From Myxococcales bacterium (GTDB taxonomy: Bacteria; Myxococcota_A; Polyangia; Polyangiales; Polyangiaceae), in the NCBI GenBank assembly GCA_016703425.1, contig JADJCA010000011.1, positions 124,001 to 188,000 on the forward strand: a stretch of DNA of 64,000 nt, given 5' to 3'. A program made the position numbers and the translations under genes. The notes beneath the pieces were generated by a model. That model saw nothing but the letters and a program-made list of their open reading frames with translations. It did no database searches and was not told where the DNA came from. Shown in pieces: positions 1 to 6,861 of the stretch (position 1 is the stretch's first letter; each line of letters starts with the position of its first letter).

Positions 1-1173
1 CGAACCGGCTGCAAGTGCGCCGTCGTCGATGACACGGGCAAGCTCGTCGCGCACACAAGGCTCCTGCTCGTGGGCGGCGCCGGTGCCCTCGAACAAGCGA
101 AGCGCACCTTCGCCGAGCTCCTCGCGAGGCACCGGCCCCACGCCATCGCCGTTGGCAACGGGACCCACGGCCGCGAGACGGCCGACTTTTGCCGAGGCGA
201 GCTCACCGCGGCGGGAAGGGCCGACGTCGTCGTGGTGCTCGTGAACGAGGCCGGCGCGAGCGTCTATTCGGCGAGCGAGGTCGCACGGGAGGAGTTCCCG
301 GAGCTCGATCTCACGGTGCGCGGCGCCATCTCCATCGCGCGGCGCCTCCAAGATCCGCTCGCCGAGCTCGTGAAGATCGACCCGAAGGCCATCGGCGTGG
401 GGCAGTACCAACACGACGTCGACCAGCCGACCCTCGCACGCAAGCTCGACGAGGTCGTCGAACGCTGCGTAAACGCCGTGGGGGTCGAAGTGAACACCGC
501 CAGCGCGCCGCTCTTGGCACGCGTCGCCGGCGTAGGGCCGTCTTTGGCAAAGAAGATCGTCGCGCATCGAGACAAGAGCGGCGCCTTTCGGTCGCGCCGA
601 GATCTGCTCAAGGTCTCCGGCCTCGGTCCTAAGGCCTTCGAGCAGGCCGCCGGCTTCGTTCGCATTCGCGAGGGCACGCATCCGCTCGACGCGAGCGGCG
701 TTCACCCCGAGCGATACGCGCTCGTGGAGCGCATCGCGAAGGAGCGCGGCGTCGAGCTGGCTACCCTCGTTGGCAACGAAGAGCTTGCGCGCGGCATCCC
801 GTGGGCGAGCTACGCCAACGATGAAGTGGGCCCGCCAACGCTCGAGGACATCCAGCGCGAGGTGAGCAAGCCGGGGCGCGATCCACGAGAAACGTTCACG
901 GCGCCGACGTTCCGCGACGACGTTCGTAAGCTCGAAGATGTGTCATCGGGCATGGTGCTGGAGGGTGTCGTCACGAACGTCACGGCTTTTGGCGCGTTCG
1001 TCGACGTTGGCGTCCATCAAGATGGACTCGTGCACGTCTCGCAGCTCGCCGACCGGTTCGTCAAAGATCCGCACGCCGTCGTTAAGGTCGGCGAGCGCGT
1101 GAAGGTGCGCGTCCTCGAGGTCGATCTCGCGCGCAAGCGGCTCGCGCTGTCCATGAAGCAGGCGCCGAAGTAG
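1..1173 (+). CDS. tex: Tex-family RNA-binding transcription accessory protein, 5' end outside the window
   Basis: The frame is open from the first base, so the N-terminus is missing and 390 residues remain of a family that is usually about 770-790. The visible part begins inside the YqgF/RNase H-like domain (VVDDTGKLVAH, then AVGNGTHGRETADF near residues 48-61). Helix-hairpin-helix segments follow (ARVAGVGPSLAKKI, and VSGLGPKAFEQAAGF near residues 205-220), and an S1 RNA-binding domain closes the protein (GMVLEGVVTNVTAFGAFVDVG from about residue 316). This order is the Tex architecture. Tex proteins bind RNA and influence transcription in the cytoplasm; the role here is by family only. The gene converges on a leftward lipoprotein gene two bases downstream, with no clear terminator between them. 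Confidence 0.95.
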   Translation, partial: RTGCKCAVVDDTGKLVAHTRLLLVGGAGALEQAKRTFAELLARHRPHAIAVGNGTHGRETADFCRGELTAAGRADVVVVLVNEAGASVYSASEVAREEFPELDLTVRGAISIARRLQDPLAELVKIDPKAIGVGQYQHDVDQPTLARKLDEVVERCVNAVGVEVNTASAPLLARVAGVGPSLAKKIVAHRDKSGAFRSRRDLLKVSGLGPKAFEQAAGFVRIREGTHPLDASGVHPERYALVERIAKERGVELATLVGNEELARGIPWASYANDEVGPPTLEDIQREVSKPGRDPRETFTAPTFRDDVRKLEDVSSGMVLEGVVTNVTAFGAFVDVGVHQDGLVHVSQLADRFVKDPHAVVKVGERVKVRVLEVDLARKRLALSMKQAPK

Positions 1174-1175
1174 GG

Positions 1176-1922
1176 TCAGTTTTGGACGGCGGTGAAGCGC
1201 CAGGCGAGAGGGAACGTGGCGCCAACAAGCGGCTTTATCTCCACAACATAGGGGAAAGCTGATTGCAGCGTCACGACCGGCGTCGCCACGCCGTTCACAT
1301 AGAAGGTGGGCGCCACCGCACCGCTCCACTCCCAATTGAGGCCCGACGAGTTGCCCGGTATTTGGAAGCGGACGAAGTCGAGGTCGGCGGCGCTGGTCGC
1401 CGTGCCGCATATGGATCGCGTGCCGCCGATGGCCGTCGCAAGGGCCGCCGGCATCGGCGTGGCCGTGGCGAGGGTCCCGTTGGGTTCGACCTCAACGATG
1501 CCGTTGACGACCCCGACACCGCAGGGACCGATGCCCGAGTCAGCCGAAGCGTCGGCGCCATCGGCGCGCGCATCGCCGGGCGCATCCACGCGCGCGTCGC
1601 TCGGCGCGTCGAGTCGAGCATCACCGGCCGACGCGTCAGGGCCCGCCCCGTCAGACCCGAGGCCACCATCGCCGGTCGCGCTGTCGCTGACCACGGCGCC
1701 GTCATCGGACGCGCCATCGACGGCCGAGTCGTCATCAAGGCCACCGTCGCCGCCACCGCTCGCGCTGTCGCTGCCGTTGCCATCGGCCGACGCGCTGCCG
1801 TCGCCGCTGCTCGCCCCGTCGAGTGAACCCGCGTCGTGATCACTGGTCTGCCCCAACGTCCCCGCAGCGCCGCCGCACGCTGCGAGCGTCGCGAGCGCCG
1901 CCCAACCAAGCCAACGCCTCAT
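1176..1922 (-). CDS. Putative lipoprotein with Asp/Ser/Gly linker and PPC-like C-terminal domain
   Basis: I place the start at the ATG at 1922 because it opens a lipoprotein signal (MRRWLGWAALATLAAC, lipobox LAAC at residues 13-16); the frame upstream is open but has no signal character. The mature protein (248 residues in all) has about 100 residues rich in Asp, Ser, Gly and Ala. Then comes a compact domain starting VEVEPNGTLATATPM and later DLDFVRFQI, which resembles the pre-peptidase C-terminal (PPC) beta-sandwich found on secreted proteins. No catalytic motif is visible. It is probably a surface- or periplasm-anchored protein of unknown role. The PPC call is from pattern recognition only. 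Confidence 0.75.
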   Translation of the reverse strand: MRRWLGWAALATLAACGGAAGTLGQTSDHDAGSLDGASSGDGSASADGNGSDSASGGGDGGLDDDSAVDGASDDGAVVSDSATGDGGLGSDGAGPDASAGDARLDAPSDARVDAPGDARADGADASADSGIGPCGVGVVNGIVEVEPNGTLATATPMPAALATAIGGTRSICGTATSAADLDFVRFQIPGNSSGLNWEWSGAVAPTFYVNGVATPVVTLQSAFPYVVEIKPLVGATFPLAWRFTAVQN

Positions 1923-2028
1923 CCGCAAAGGCTCGCACGACCCCGCGCCGAATGAAAACGCTGCCGCACGTTCGCGGCCTCGACGAGGAGGGCGCCCGCC
2001 CACCCTGGCCGGTGGTGTGTGCGCCCGC

Positions 2029-2079
2029 TTGGTATGCTGCCCGTGCATGGCGCTCGGACCCGACGATCTCGCCTTCGTG
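2029..2079. repeat. 51-bp perfect direct repeat, copy 1
   Basis: This 51-bp stretch is identical to 3843-3893, with no mismatch. It contains an extended -10-like element (TGGTATGCT at 2030-2038), the ATG at 2047 and the first 11 codons of the kinase gene that starts at 3861. Flanking bases differ immediately on both sides. The copy lies between two leftward lipoprotein genes. Confidence 0.95.
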
Positions 2080-2160
2080 CCCGCGGTGAGCGCGGTCCAC
2101 GAGGGCCACACGGGCGCCCGCTGCGTCCTTGTCAGTCGCCGCAGACGCATTCGCGACTGA
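2047..2160 (+). pseudogene. Truncated copy of the 5' end of the downstream kinase gene
   Basis: An ATG inside the 51-bp repeat opens a 37-codon frame beginning MALGPDDLAFV, identical to the first 11 residues of the kinase at 3861-4823. It then diverges and stops at 2160. The last part overlaps the 3' end of the leftward PQQ-propeller gene. It looks like a remnant of a duplication or recombination event rather than a working gene, although a short peptide could be made because the promoter-like element is copied too. Confidence 0.55.
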
Positions 2161-3658
2161 GTATCAAGGCTACGGGCTCGTGTTCCCCTTCGTCGCCCCG
2201 AGCAGTGACGGGCGCGAAGCCGGACTCATAACGACCGCACCCTTTACTCGAGTCGCTTACTGGGGCGACTGCGTGCACGGTGATGGCGCCGCTGCCTTGC
2301 ACCTTCATGTCAAACCGGCCCGCTGCATCCGTCACCGCCGTCGCGTCGAGCGCGCTGACCAGCGCGCCGGCACGAGGCGTTGGCGTTCGTGCCACATTAG
2401 GGCTCGGCGCGGCGGTGGTCATCACGACGCCGGTGACCCGCATCGTTCGCGAACTCGGTGCCCCACCGCGAAGCCGCACTGGCCCCTCATCGCCACGGCT
2501 GAACGACAACGTATGGACCCACCGCTGCCCACCGTGCTCACGCGCGAGCAGGGCGCTGCAGCGCCCCAACCCTATGGTCGCGCGCAGCGCGCCGCTCCGT
2601 GCGTCAAGCGTACGCAACACGCCTTCGTTGGTGCAGGCGAGCACGTCTTCGCCAAGGAGGGCGAGCGACTCCTGGGGCTCGCCCAAGGTGAGGTATGGCG
2701 CCGTTCGCCACATCACTTGCAGCGACGCCATATCGACAGCGAGCACACTCTCGAGAGCGCCAACGTTGAGCGCCGGGACGGCGGGCCCCGTCGTCACCTT
2801 GAGGTAGACGATGCCATCGCGGTGCGCGGCCCCGTGCGCCGAACCGACCTTGGTGCGGGCCCGCTCATGCCCGTTCGATGCATCGAGCGCGATGAGAGCG
2901 TCATCGGCTAGTACCGCGAGCGTGCCTCCGTGGGCGAAGAGCGCGGTAAGGTTCGGGAGGGCGGTTGACCACCGATCAATCCCGGTTCGCAAGTCGACCG
3001 CAACGAACCTGTCGTGATAACCGAGGTACGCCGCGTCTCCCGCGAGCCACGTACCGACCCCCAGGCCCGGCGCACTCTTGGTCCAAAGAGTCGCGCCTGT
3101 CTGTGCGTCAAGCGCCACCACCCGTGGCAATACGGTCGATCGGGCATCCCCACCCACGAGAACCACCTCGGAATTGCCGACGACCCGCGGATGCGGCCGA
3201 AACGTCAGTTCACGGGTCCACCGCAGGATGAGCGAAGGGAGCGCGAACGCGTCGATGCGTCCCCCGGTCACAAGAAACGTCGATGGTCCAGCCACGATCG
3301 TCCCTGCGACGAACCGTTGTTCATCCGGGACGTCCATCGCGGCCACGACGGTTTCTCCATCGCCTTCGGTGAGCAGGAGCCGGTCGCCCTCAACGTGTAG
3401 CAAGCGATCTCCCGCGGGGTGATGCCAATTCGGCCTCGACTCGACGGTCCAGCCTCGCGACGGCCCCACGACACCGCGGACGTGAGACCCGTACCCATTG
3501 GAGGCGATCCGCGTCGACGACACCCGCACCTGGGCCTGTGCGTTTGGTGGTGATCCGTTGGCGCCACAGGCGGAGAGTGGTGCCGTGAGCACAAGTCCGA
3601 GCAGTCCAACCGCTCGTTGAGCTCCGTTCGGAACGCTGCGCCTTAGTCGGTCGACCAT
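2132..3658 (-). CDS. PQQ-propeller lipoprotein with C-terminal carboxypeptidase-regulatory-like domain
   Basis: The 508-residue product begins with a signal ending LLGLVLTAPLSAC (lipobox around residue 31), so it is probably lipid-anchored. The middle consists of repeats typical of PQQ-like beta-propellers: ALDAQTGATLWT, AVDLRTGIDRWS, ALDASNGHERA and TLDARSGALRA. The last 80 residues (GALVSALDATAVTDAAGRFDM) look like a carboxypeptidase regulatory-like domain. These propellers bind partners or act as scaffolds; dehydrogenase PQQ-binding residues are not evident, so I do not infer an enzyme. The ATG at 3658 is the start. It is divergent from the kinase gene across about 200 bp. Confidence 0.85.
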   Translation of the reverse strand: MVDRLRRSVPNGAQRAVGLLGLVLTAPLSACGANGSPPNAQAQVRVSSTRIASNGYGSHVRGVVGPSRGWTVESRPNWHHPAGDRLLHVEGDRLLLTEGDGETVVAAMDVPDEQRFVAGTIVAGPSTFLVTGGRIDAFALPSLILRWTRELTFRPHPRVVGNSEVVLVGGDARSTVLPRVVALDAQTGATLWTKSAPGLGVGTWLAGDAAYLGYHDRFVAVDLRTGIDRWSTALPNLTALFAHGGTLAVLADDALIALDASNGHERARTKVGSAHGAAHRDGIVYLKVTTGPAVPALNVGALESVLAVDMASLQVMWRTAPYLTLGEPQESLALLGEDVLACTNEGVLRTLDARSGALRATIGLGRCSALLAREHGGQRWVHTLSFSRGDEGPVRLRGGAPSSRTMRVTGVVMTTAAPSPNVARTPTPRAGALVSALDATAVTDAAGRFDMKVQGSGAITVHAVAPVSDSSKGCGRYESGFAPVTARGDEGEHEPVALILSRECVCGD

Positions 3659-3842
3659 GTTGCCACGCCACTCGTCCTACCGCGCGCTGCCGGTCGAGCC
3701 AGGCGTTCGGCGCGGCGCGCGGAATACTTCTGACCCACCGCAACCGTGGGCGCTCACCAGGTGGTCAGATAACTTCCTCAGACGCGACCCTCGTTCACAC
3801 CTCGCCGACGACAACGGCTCCCATCTCTTCTGGAACGCAGCG

Positions 3843-3893
3843 TTGGTATGCTGCCCGTGCATGGCGCTCGGACCCGACGATCTCGCCTTCGTG
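3843..3893. repeat. 51-bp perfect direct repeat, copy 2 (5' end of the kinase gene)
   Basis: Identical to 2029-2079. This copy covers the 18 bp before the start codon and the first 11 codons of the intact kinase gene, so it is probably the parental copy. Confidence 0.95.
3844..3852 (+). promoter_or_regulatory. Extended -10-like element TGGTATGCT before the kinase gene
   Basis: TGG followed by TATGCT matches the extended -10 pattern TGnTAnnnT. The hexamer ends 8 bases before the ATG at 3861, so a transcript starting at the usual distance would begin at or next to the start codon. No ribosome-binding site is visible in those 8 bases. The same arrangement is copied at 2030-2038. Confidence 0.45.
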
Positions 3894-4823
3894 GCTCGCG
3901 TGACTGGTGCGGAGCGTACGAGCGGCCCGGGAGAGCGGATTCAATCCCTGTGGGGCGGCTACGGCGAACTTGTGCGCGTTCGCCTCGTGGGCGCGCCGAT
4001 GAACTCGGCCATCGTGAAGCGCGTTCGGGCGCCCCGGAGCCACGACGCCGATGGCCGTTCGCACGTGCGAAAGAAGCGTTCGTACGAGGTCGAGACCACC
4101 TGGTACCAAACGCTGGCGACGCGTTGCGACGAAACCTGCCGCGTGGCGAGGCTCTACGGAGCGACCCGCGCATCGGACGGCCACCTGCTTGTGCTTGAAG
4201 ATCTCGACGACGCCGGCTTCGCGGGGCGGCGCACCGACGCGTCGCCGAAGGAGCGACGGACCTGCCTCGCGTGGCTCGCGGCGTTCCACGCGCTCTTTCT
4301 CCGCGTCCCGCCCGGCGATCTCTGGCGCGAAGGCACCTATTGGCACCTCGCCACGAGGCCCGACGAACTTCGCGCGACGGAAGACTTGCCGCTCCGCCGC
4401 GCGGCCCCGCACCTCGACGAACGGCTACGAAGCGCGAAGCACCAGACGCTCGTCCACGGCGACGCCAAGGAGGCGAACTTTTGTTTCTCGCGCCAAGGTG
4501 ACGCGGTGGCGGCCGTGGACTTTCAATACGTCGGCGGCGGCGTGGGAGTGAAAGACGTCGCGTACCTCTTGAGCGACCTCGCCGGCGACGCGGCCGAACT
4601 CGAGTTCGTCGATGTGTACTTTGCACACTTACAGAGAGAGCTCTCGCGACGCGGCCACGGGGCTTCGGCCGACCAGGTCGAAGGGGAGTGGCGCGCGCTC
4701 TATCCGGTCGCGCGGGCCGACTTTCACCGCTTCCTCGCCGGCTGGGCCAAAGACCATTGGCGCCGCGACGAAAAAGGGCGGCGCGTCACCGCAGCGTTCT
4801 TGCGCGCCGCGGGCCTCGACTGA
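3861..4823 (+). CDS. Phosphotransferase of the aminoglycoside/ecdysteroid-kinase-like superfamily
   Basis: The ATG at 3861 gives 320 residues. The catalytic loop is clear: LVHGDAKEANF at residues 197-207 (Asp201 as expected base, Asn206) and AAVDFQYVG around Asp220 as the metal-binding aspartate, followed by KDVAYLL. The N-terminal lobe carries IVKRVRAP as the likely ATP-binding lysine strand and VLEDLDDAGF as the hinge. These features place it in the protein-kinase-like phosphotransferases that act on small molecules. The substrate cannot be read from sequence. The open frame extends upstream to 3657, but the leader has no coding character and the 51-bp repeat supports the 3861 start. It converges on the IgGFc-type gene 9 bp downstream. 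Confidence 0.85.
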   Translation: MALGPDDLAFVARVTGAERTSGPGERIQSLWGGYGELVRVRLVGAPMNSAIVKRVRAPRSHDADGRSHVRKKRSYEVETTWYQTLATRCDETCRVARLYGATRASDGHLLVLEDLDDAGFAGRRTDASPKERRTCLAWLAAFHALFLRVPPGDLWREGTYWHLATRPDELRATEDLPLRRAAPHLDERLRSAKHQTLVHGDAKEANFCFSRQGDAVAAVDFQYVGGGVGVKDVAYLLSDLAGDAAELEFVDVYFAHLQRELSRRGHGASADQVEGEWRALYPVARADFHRFLAGWAKDHWRRDEKGRRVTAAFLRAAGLD

Positions 4824-4832
4824 CACGACGAT

Positions 4833-6629
4833 TCACTTGATCGGCGAGACAACGACGCCGTTGATGGGTGCGGCTCCAGCTCCTGCGGGATACGCGTAGC
4901 TCACGTACGTGCTCGAGAACGCGCCGCTCGCCGCCGAGCCCCATCCCCAGACGGTGACGCCGAAGGGGCTCTTGCTGTGCATCTCGCGGCGACCGTTGTC
5001 GCACTGTCCTTGGGGTACGAAGTTGTTTCGAACGAGATCGGTGCGTGTGTATTCGTAGCGACCCTTCGTCCCGACGGGCATCCAACCGGTCAGCGGGCCC
5101 GCGCAGTCGAGGATCACGTCGTCGAAGCCAACGGAGCCGCGGCGACGAACCACGACGAGGTTCGTCTCCGGGTAGGTCGGGTCCGCGAAGAAGACGTAGG
5201 AGTCGAGGTATTCGAGCGGCGGCACGACGTTCACGAACTCGGCGTCGCCGCGCCCGTCCTTGCCGCTCGGATCGTATTGCCCGGCGCCCGTCATGTGCGC
5301 CGAGAAGTAAAACGGATGGTCCGCGTCTTGGCTCTTCACGACGAAGGGCCCGGGCGAACGAAACTGCACGACTTGGCCCGGAGAGAGGCTGCTCGGCGCG
5401 CCCGCCGGCGGGCCCGGATCCCACTCGAGCGTGGTGCCAGGAACGGCCCCCATGAGCCGCCAAGGGGGCGCTTCTTCGTACTGATCGTAACGATTGCGAT
5501 AGCGAACGCCGACGTACTCGCTGCCGAGCGCGCGAACGGGCGGGATCTGTTGATGCGAACTCTCACCGCAACAGGTGTCGATGGTCAGGCCCGTGTTGCC
5601 GCCCCAGACGCCGACGGGTTTGTTGGACGAAACGATGCTCCCCGCGAGCGACGCCGGCTGGACGAACTGCAACACCTGGCCGCGCTGGAGCGAATAGAGC
5701 GCCGGCGCGCCGGCCGGGGCTGCCGCGACGCCGGTGCCGCCGGCGATGGCGGCCTTGGGGTTCAACGTGATCTCGGTGCCGTCATCCTGTGCGGTGATGG
5801 CCACCACCGATTGCTCGACGGGGTTCGTTTGCCACGCGTCGATGGCCACGTAGTTCGTGTCCCAGGCGGACGTCGGCAAGAGCAGCGTGGCGCTCGTGAG
5901 GGCGCTCGAACCGCCTCCGTAGGGGAACATGTCGTAGGCGACGACCGGCACCGACGAGGTGATGCGAAAGGCGCGACCGATGCCGGTGCCGTGGAGCGCA
6001 GTGTCGCCGGCCACGGCCGCCGTGATGCTCGCGGGGCAGGCCGTGCCGGGGACCAGGCTCGGCGACTGCGACAGAAACAGGATGGCGACCTGCCCGGGCG
6101 GCACTTCGCCATTCGTGAGCGGTGCGTAGGTGATGTTCTTTCCTGAGCCCGAGGGCAGGTAGCCAAAGGTCGATGCATCGAGCGATTTGCCGTCGTGCTC
6201 CACCGTGAGCTTGGCGGGCGTCGTCCACGTGTTCGCCACGAACGTCGCGAAGCAACCGCCGGCAGCGGCAAAAATGACGTCGGGCTGAACCACGTAGTAC
6301 TCGCAGCCCACGCTGCTCTTGGCGATGCGCGTGGCCTCGCAGGCAGGCGCACAGCCGGTCTCCGTGCAGCCTTCGTCGGCCGCGCAGGTGCGGATCACGT
6401 TCCCCGAACACTCGACGAACGTGTGCAGATCGCTCGAGCAGTGCGGCGCCGTGCAAAACGGATCGCCGAACTGCGCATCGGAGAACGCGGGCCCGGCGTC
6501 GACCGCCGGGGGTAACGATGCGTCGACCGCTCGCGACGACAGCTCGTCGCGCTGCGACGCGCCGCAACCAGCGGCCACCGCGGCCCAAGTCGTTAGCAAC
6601 ACAAGAGAGGCGCCGGCGAGCGTTCGCAC
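4833..6629 (-). CDS. IgGFc-binding-type lipoprotein
   Basis: About 598 residues from the GTG at 6629, chosen because it directly precedes the signal (VRTLAGASLVLLTTWAAVAAGC, lipobox AAGC). An ATG at 6704 would add 25 residues of non-signal sequence. A Cys-rich segment follows (FCTAPHCSSDLHTFVECSG). The large domain has the pattern of the IgGFc-binding N-terminal module: ITSSVPVVAYDMFPYGGGSSA, LLPTSAWDTNYVAIDAW, DDGTEITLNP, VGVWGGNTGLTI, and the ending FGVTVWGWGS then SYAYPAG. In myxobacteria this module occurs on predicted surface proteins, probably in adhesion. The name comes from a mammalian mucin-like protein and does not imply antibody binding here. It is divergent from the gene at 6862. 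Confidence 0.85.
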   Translation of the reverse strand: MRTLAGASLVLLTTWAAVAAGCGASQRDELSSRAVDASLPPAVDAGPAFSDAQFGDPFCTAPHCSSDLHTFVECSGNVIRTCAADEGCTETGCAPACEATRIAKSSVGCEYYVVQPDVIFAAAGGCFATFVANTWTTPAKLTVEHDGKSLDASTFGYLPSGSGKNITYAPLTNGEVPPGQVAILFLSQSPSLVPGTACPASITAAVAGDTALHGTGIGRAFRITSSVPVVAYDMFPYGGGSSALTSATLLLPTSAWDTNYVAIDAWQTNPVEQSVVAITAQDDGTEITLNPKAAIAGGTGVAAAPAGAPALYSLQRGQVLQFVQPASLAGSIVSSNKPVGVWGGNTGLTIDTCCGESSHQQIPPVRALGSEYVGVRYRNRYDQYEEAPPWRLMGAVPGTTLEWDPGPPAGAPSSLSPGQVVQFRSPGPFVVKSQDADHPFYFSAHMTGAGQYDPSGKDGRGDAEFVNVVPPLEYLDSYVFFADPTYPETNLVVVRRRGSVGFDDVILDCAGPLTGWMPVGTKGRYEYTRTDLVRNNFVPQGQCDNGRREMHSKSPFGVTVWGWGSAASGAFSSTYVSYAYPAGAGAAPINGVVVSPIK

Positions 6630-6861
6630 GGAGGCTTCATGCCCCAATGGCCGGCGGGTGCCAATGCCAGACGACGTCTCGCGGCTTGCCGCGGGGCCCG
6701 CCACGCGAGCGTCTCCCGCGCGAGAACCTCGGATCCGCTTCGATCCAAACGTCCGGCGGCGGCGCTCCTTTCCTGCAGGATTTTTCGCGACTGAGCGGAG
6801 CTACGCGCGCTGGCATATGAGGTGCTGAGGTGTGGGCACAACCTCTTTCCGCGAGAGCCCC

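Noticed and set aside
3657..3860. Earlier in-frame start for the kinase gene at 3657
   Set aside because: The added residues have no kinase pattern, overlap the divergent promoter region, and the 51-bp repeat begins only at 3843.
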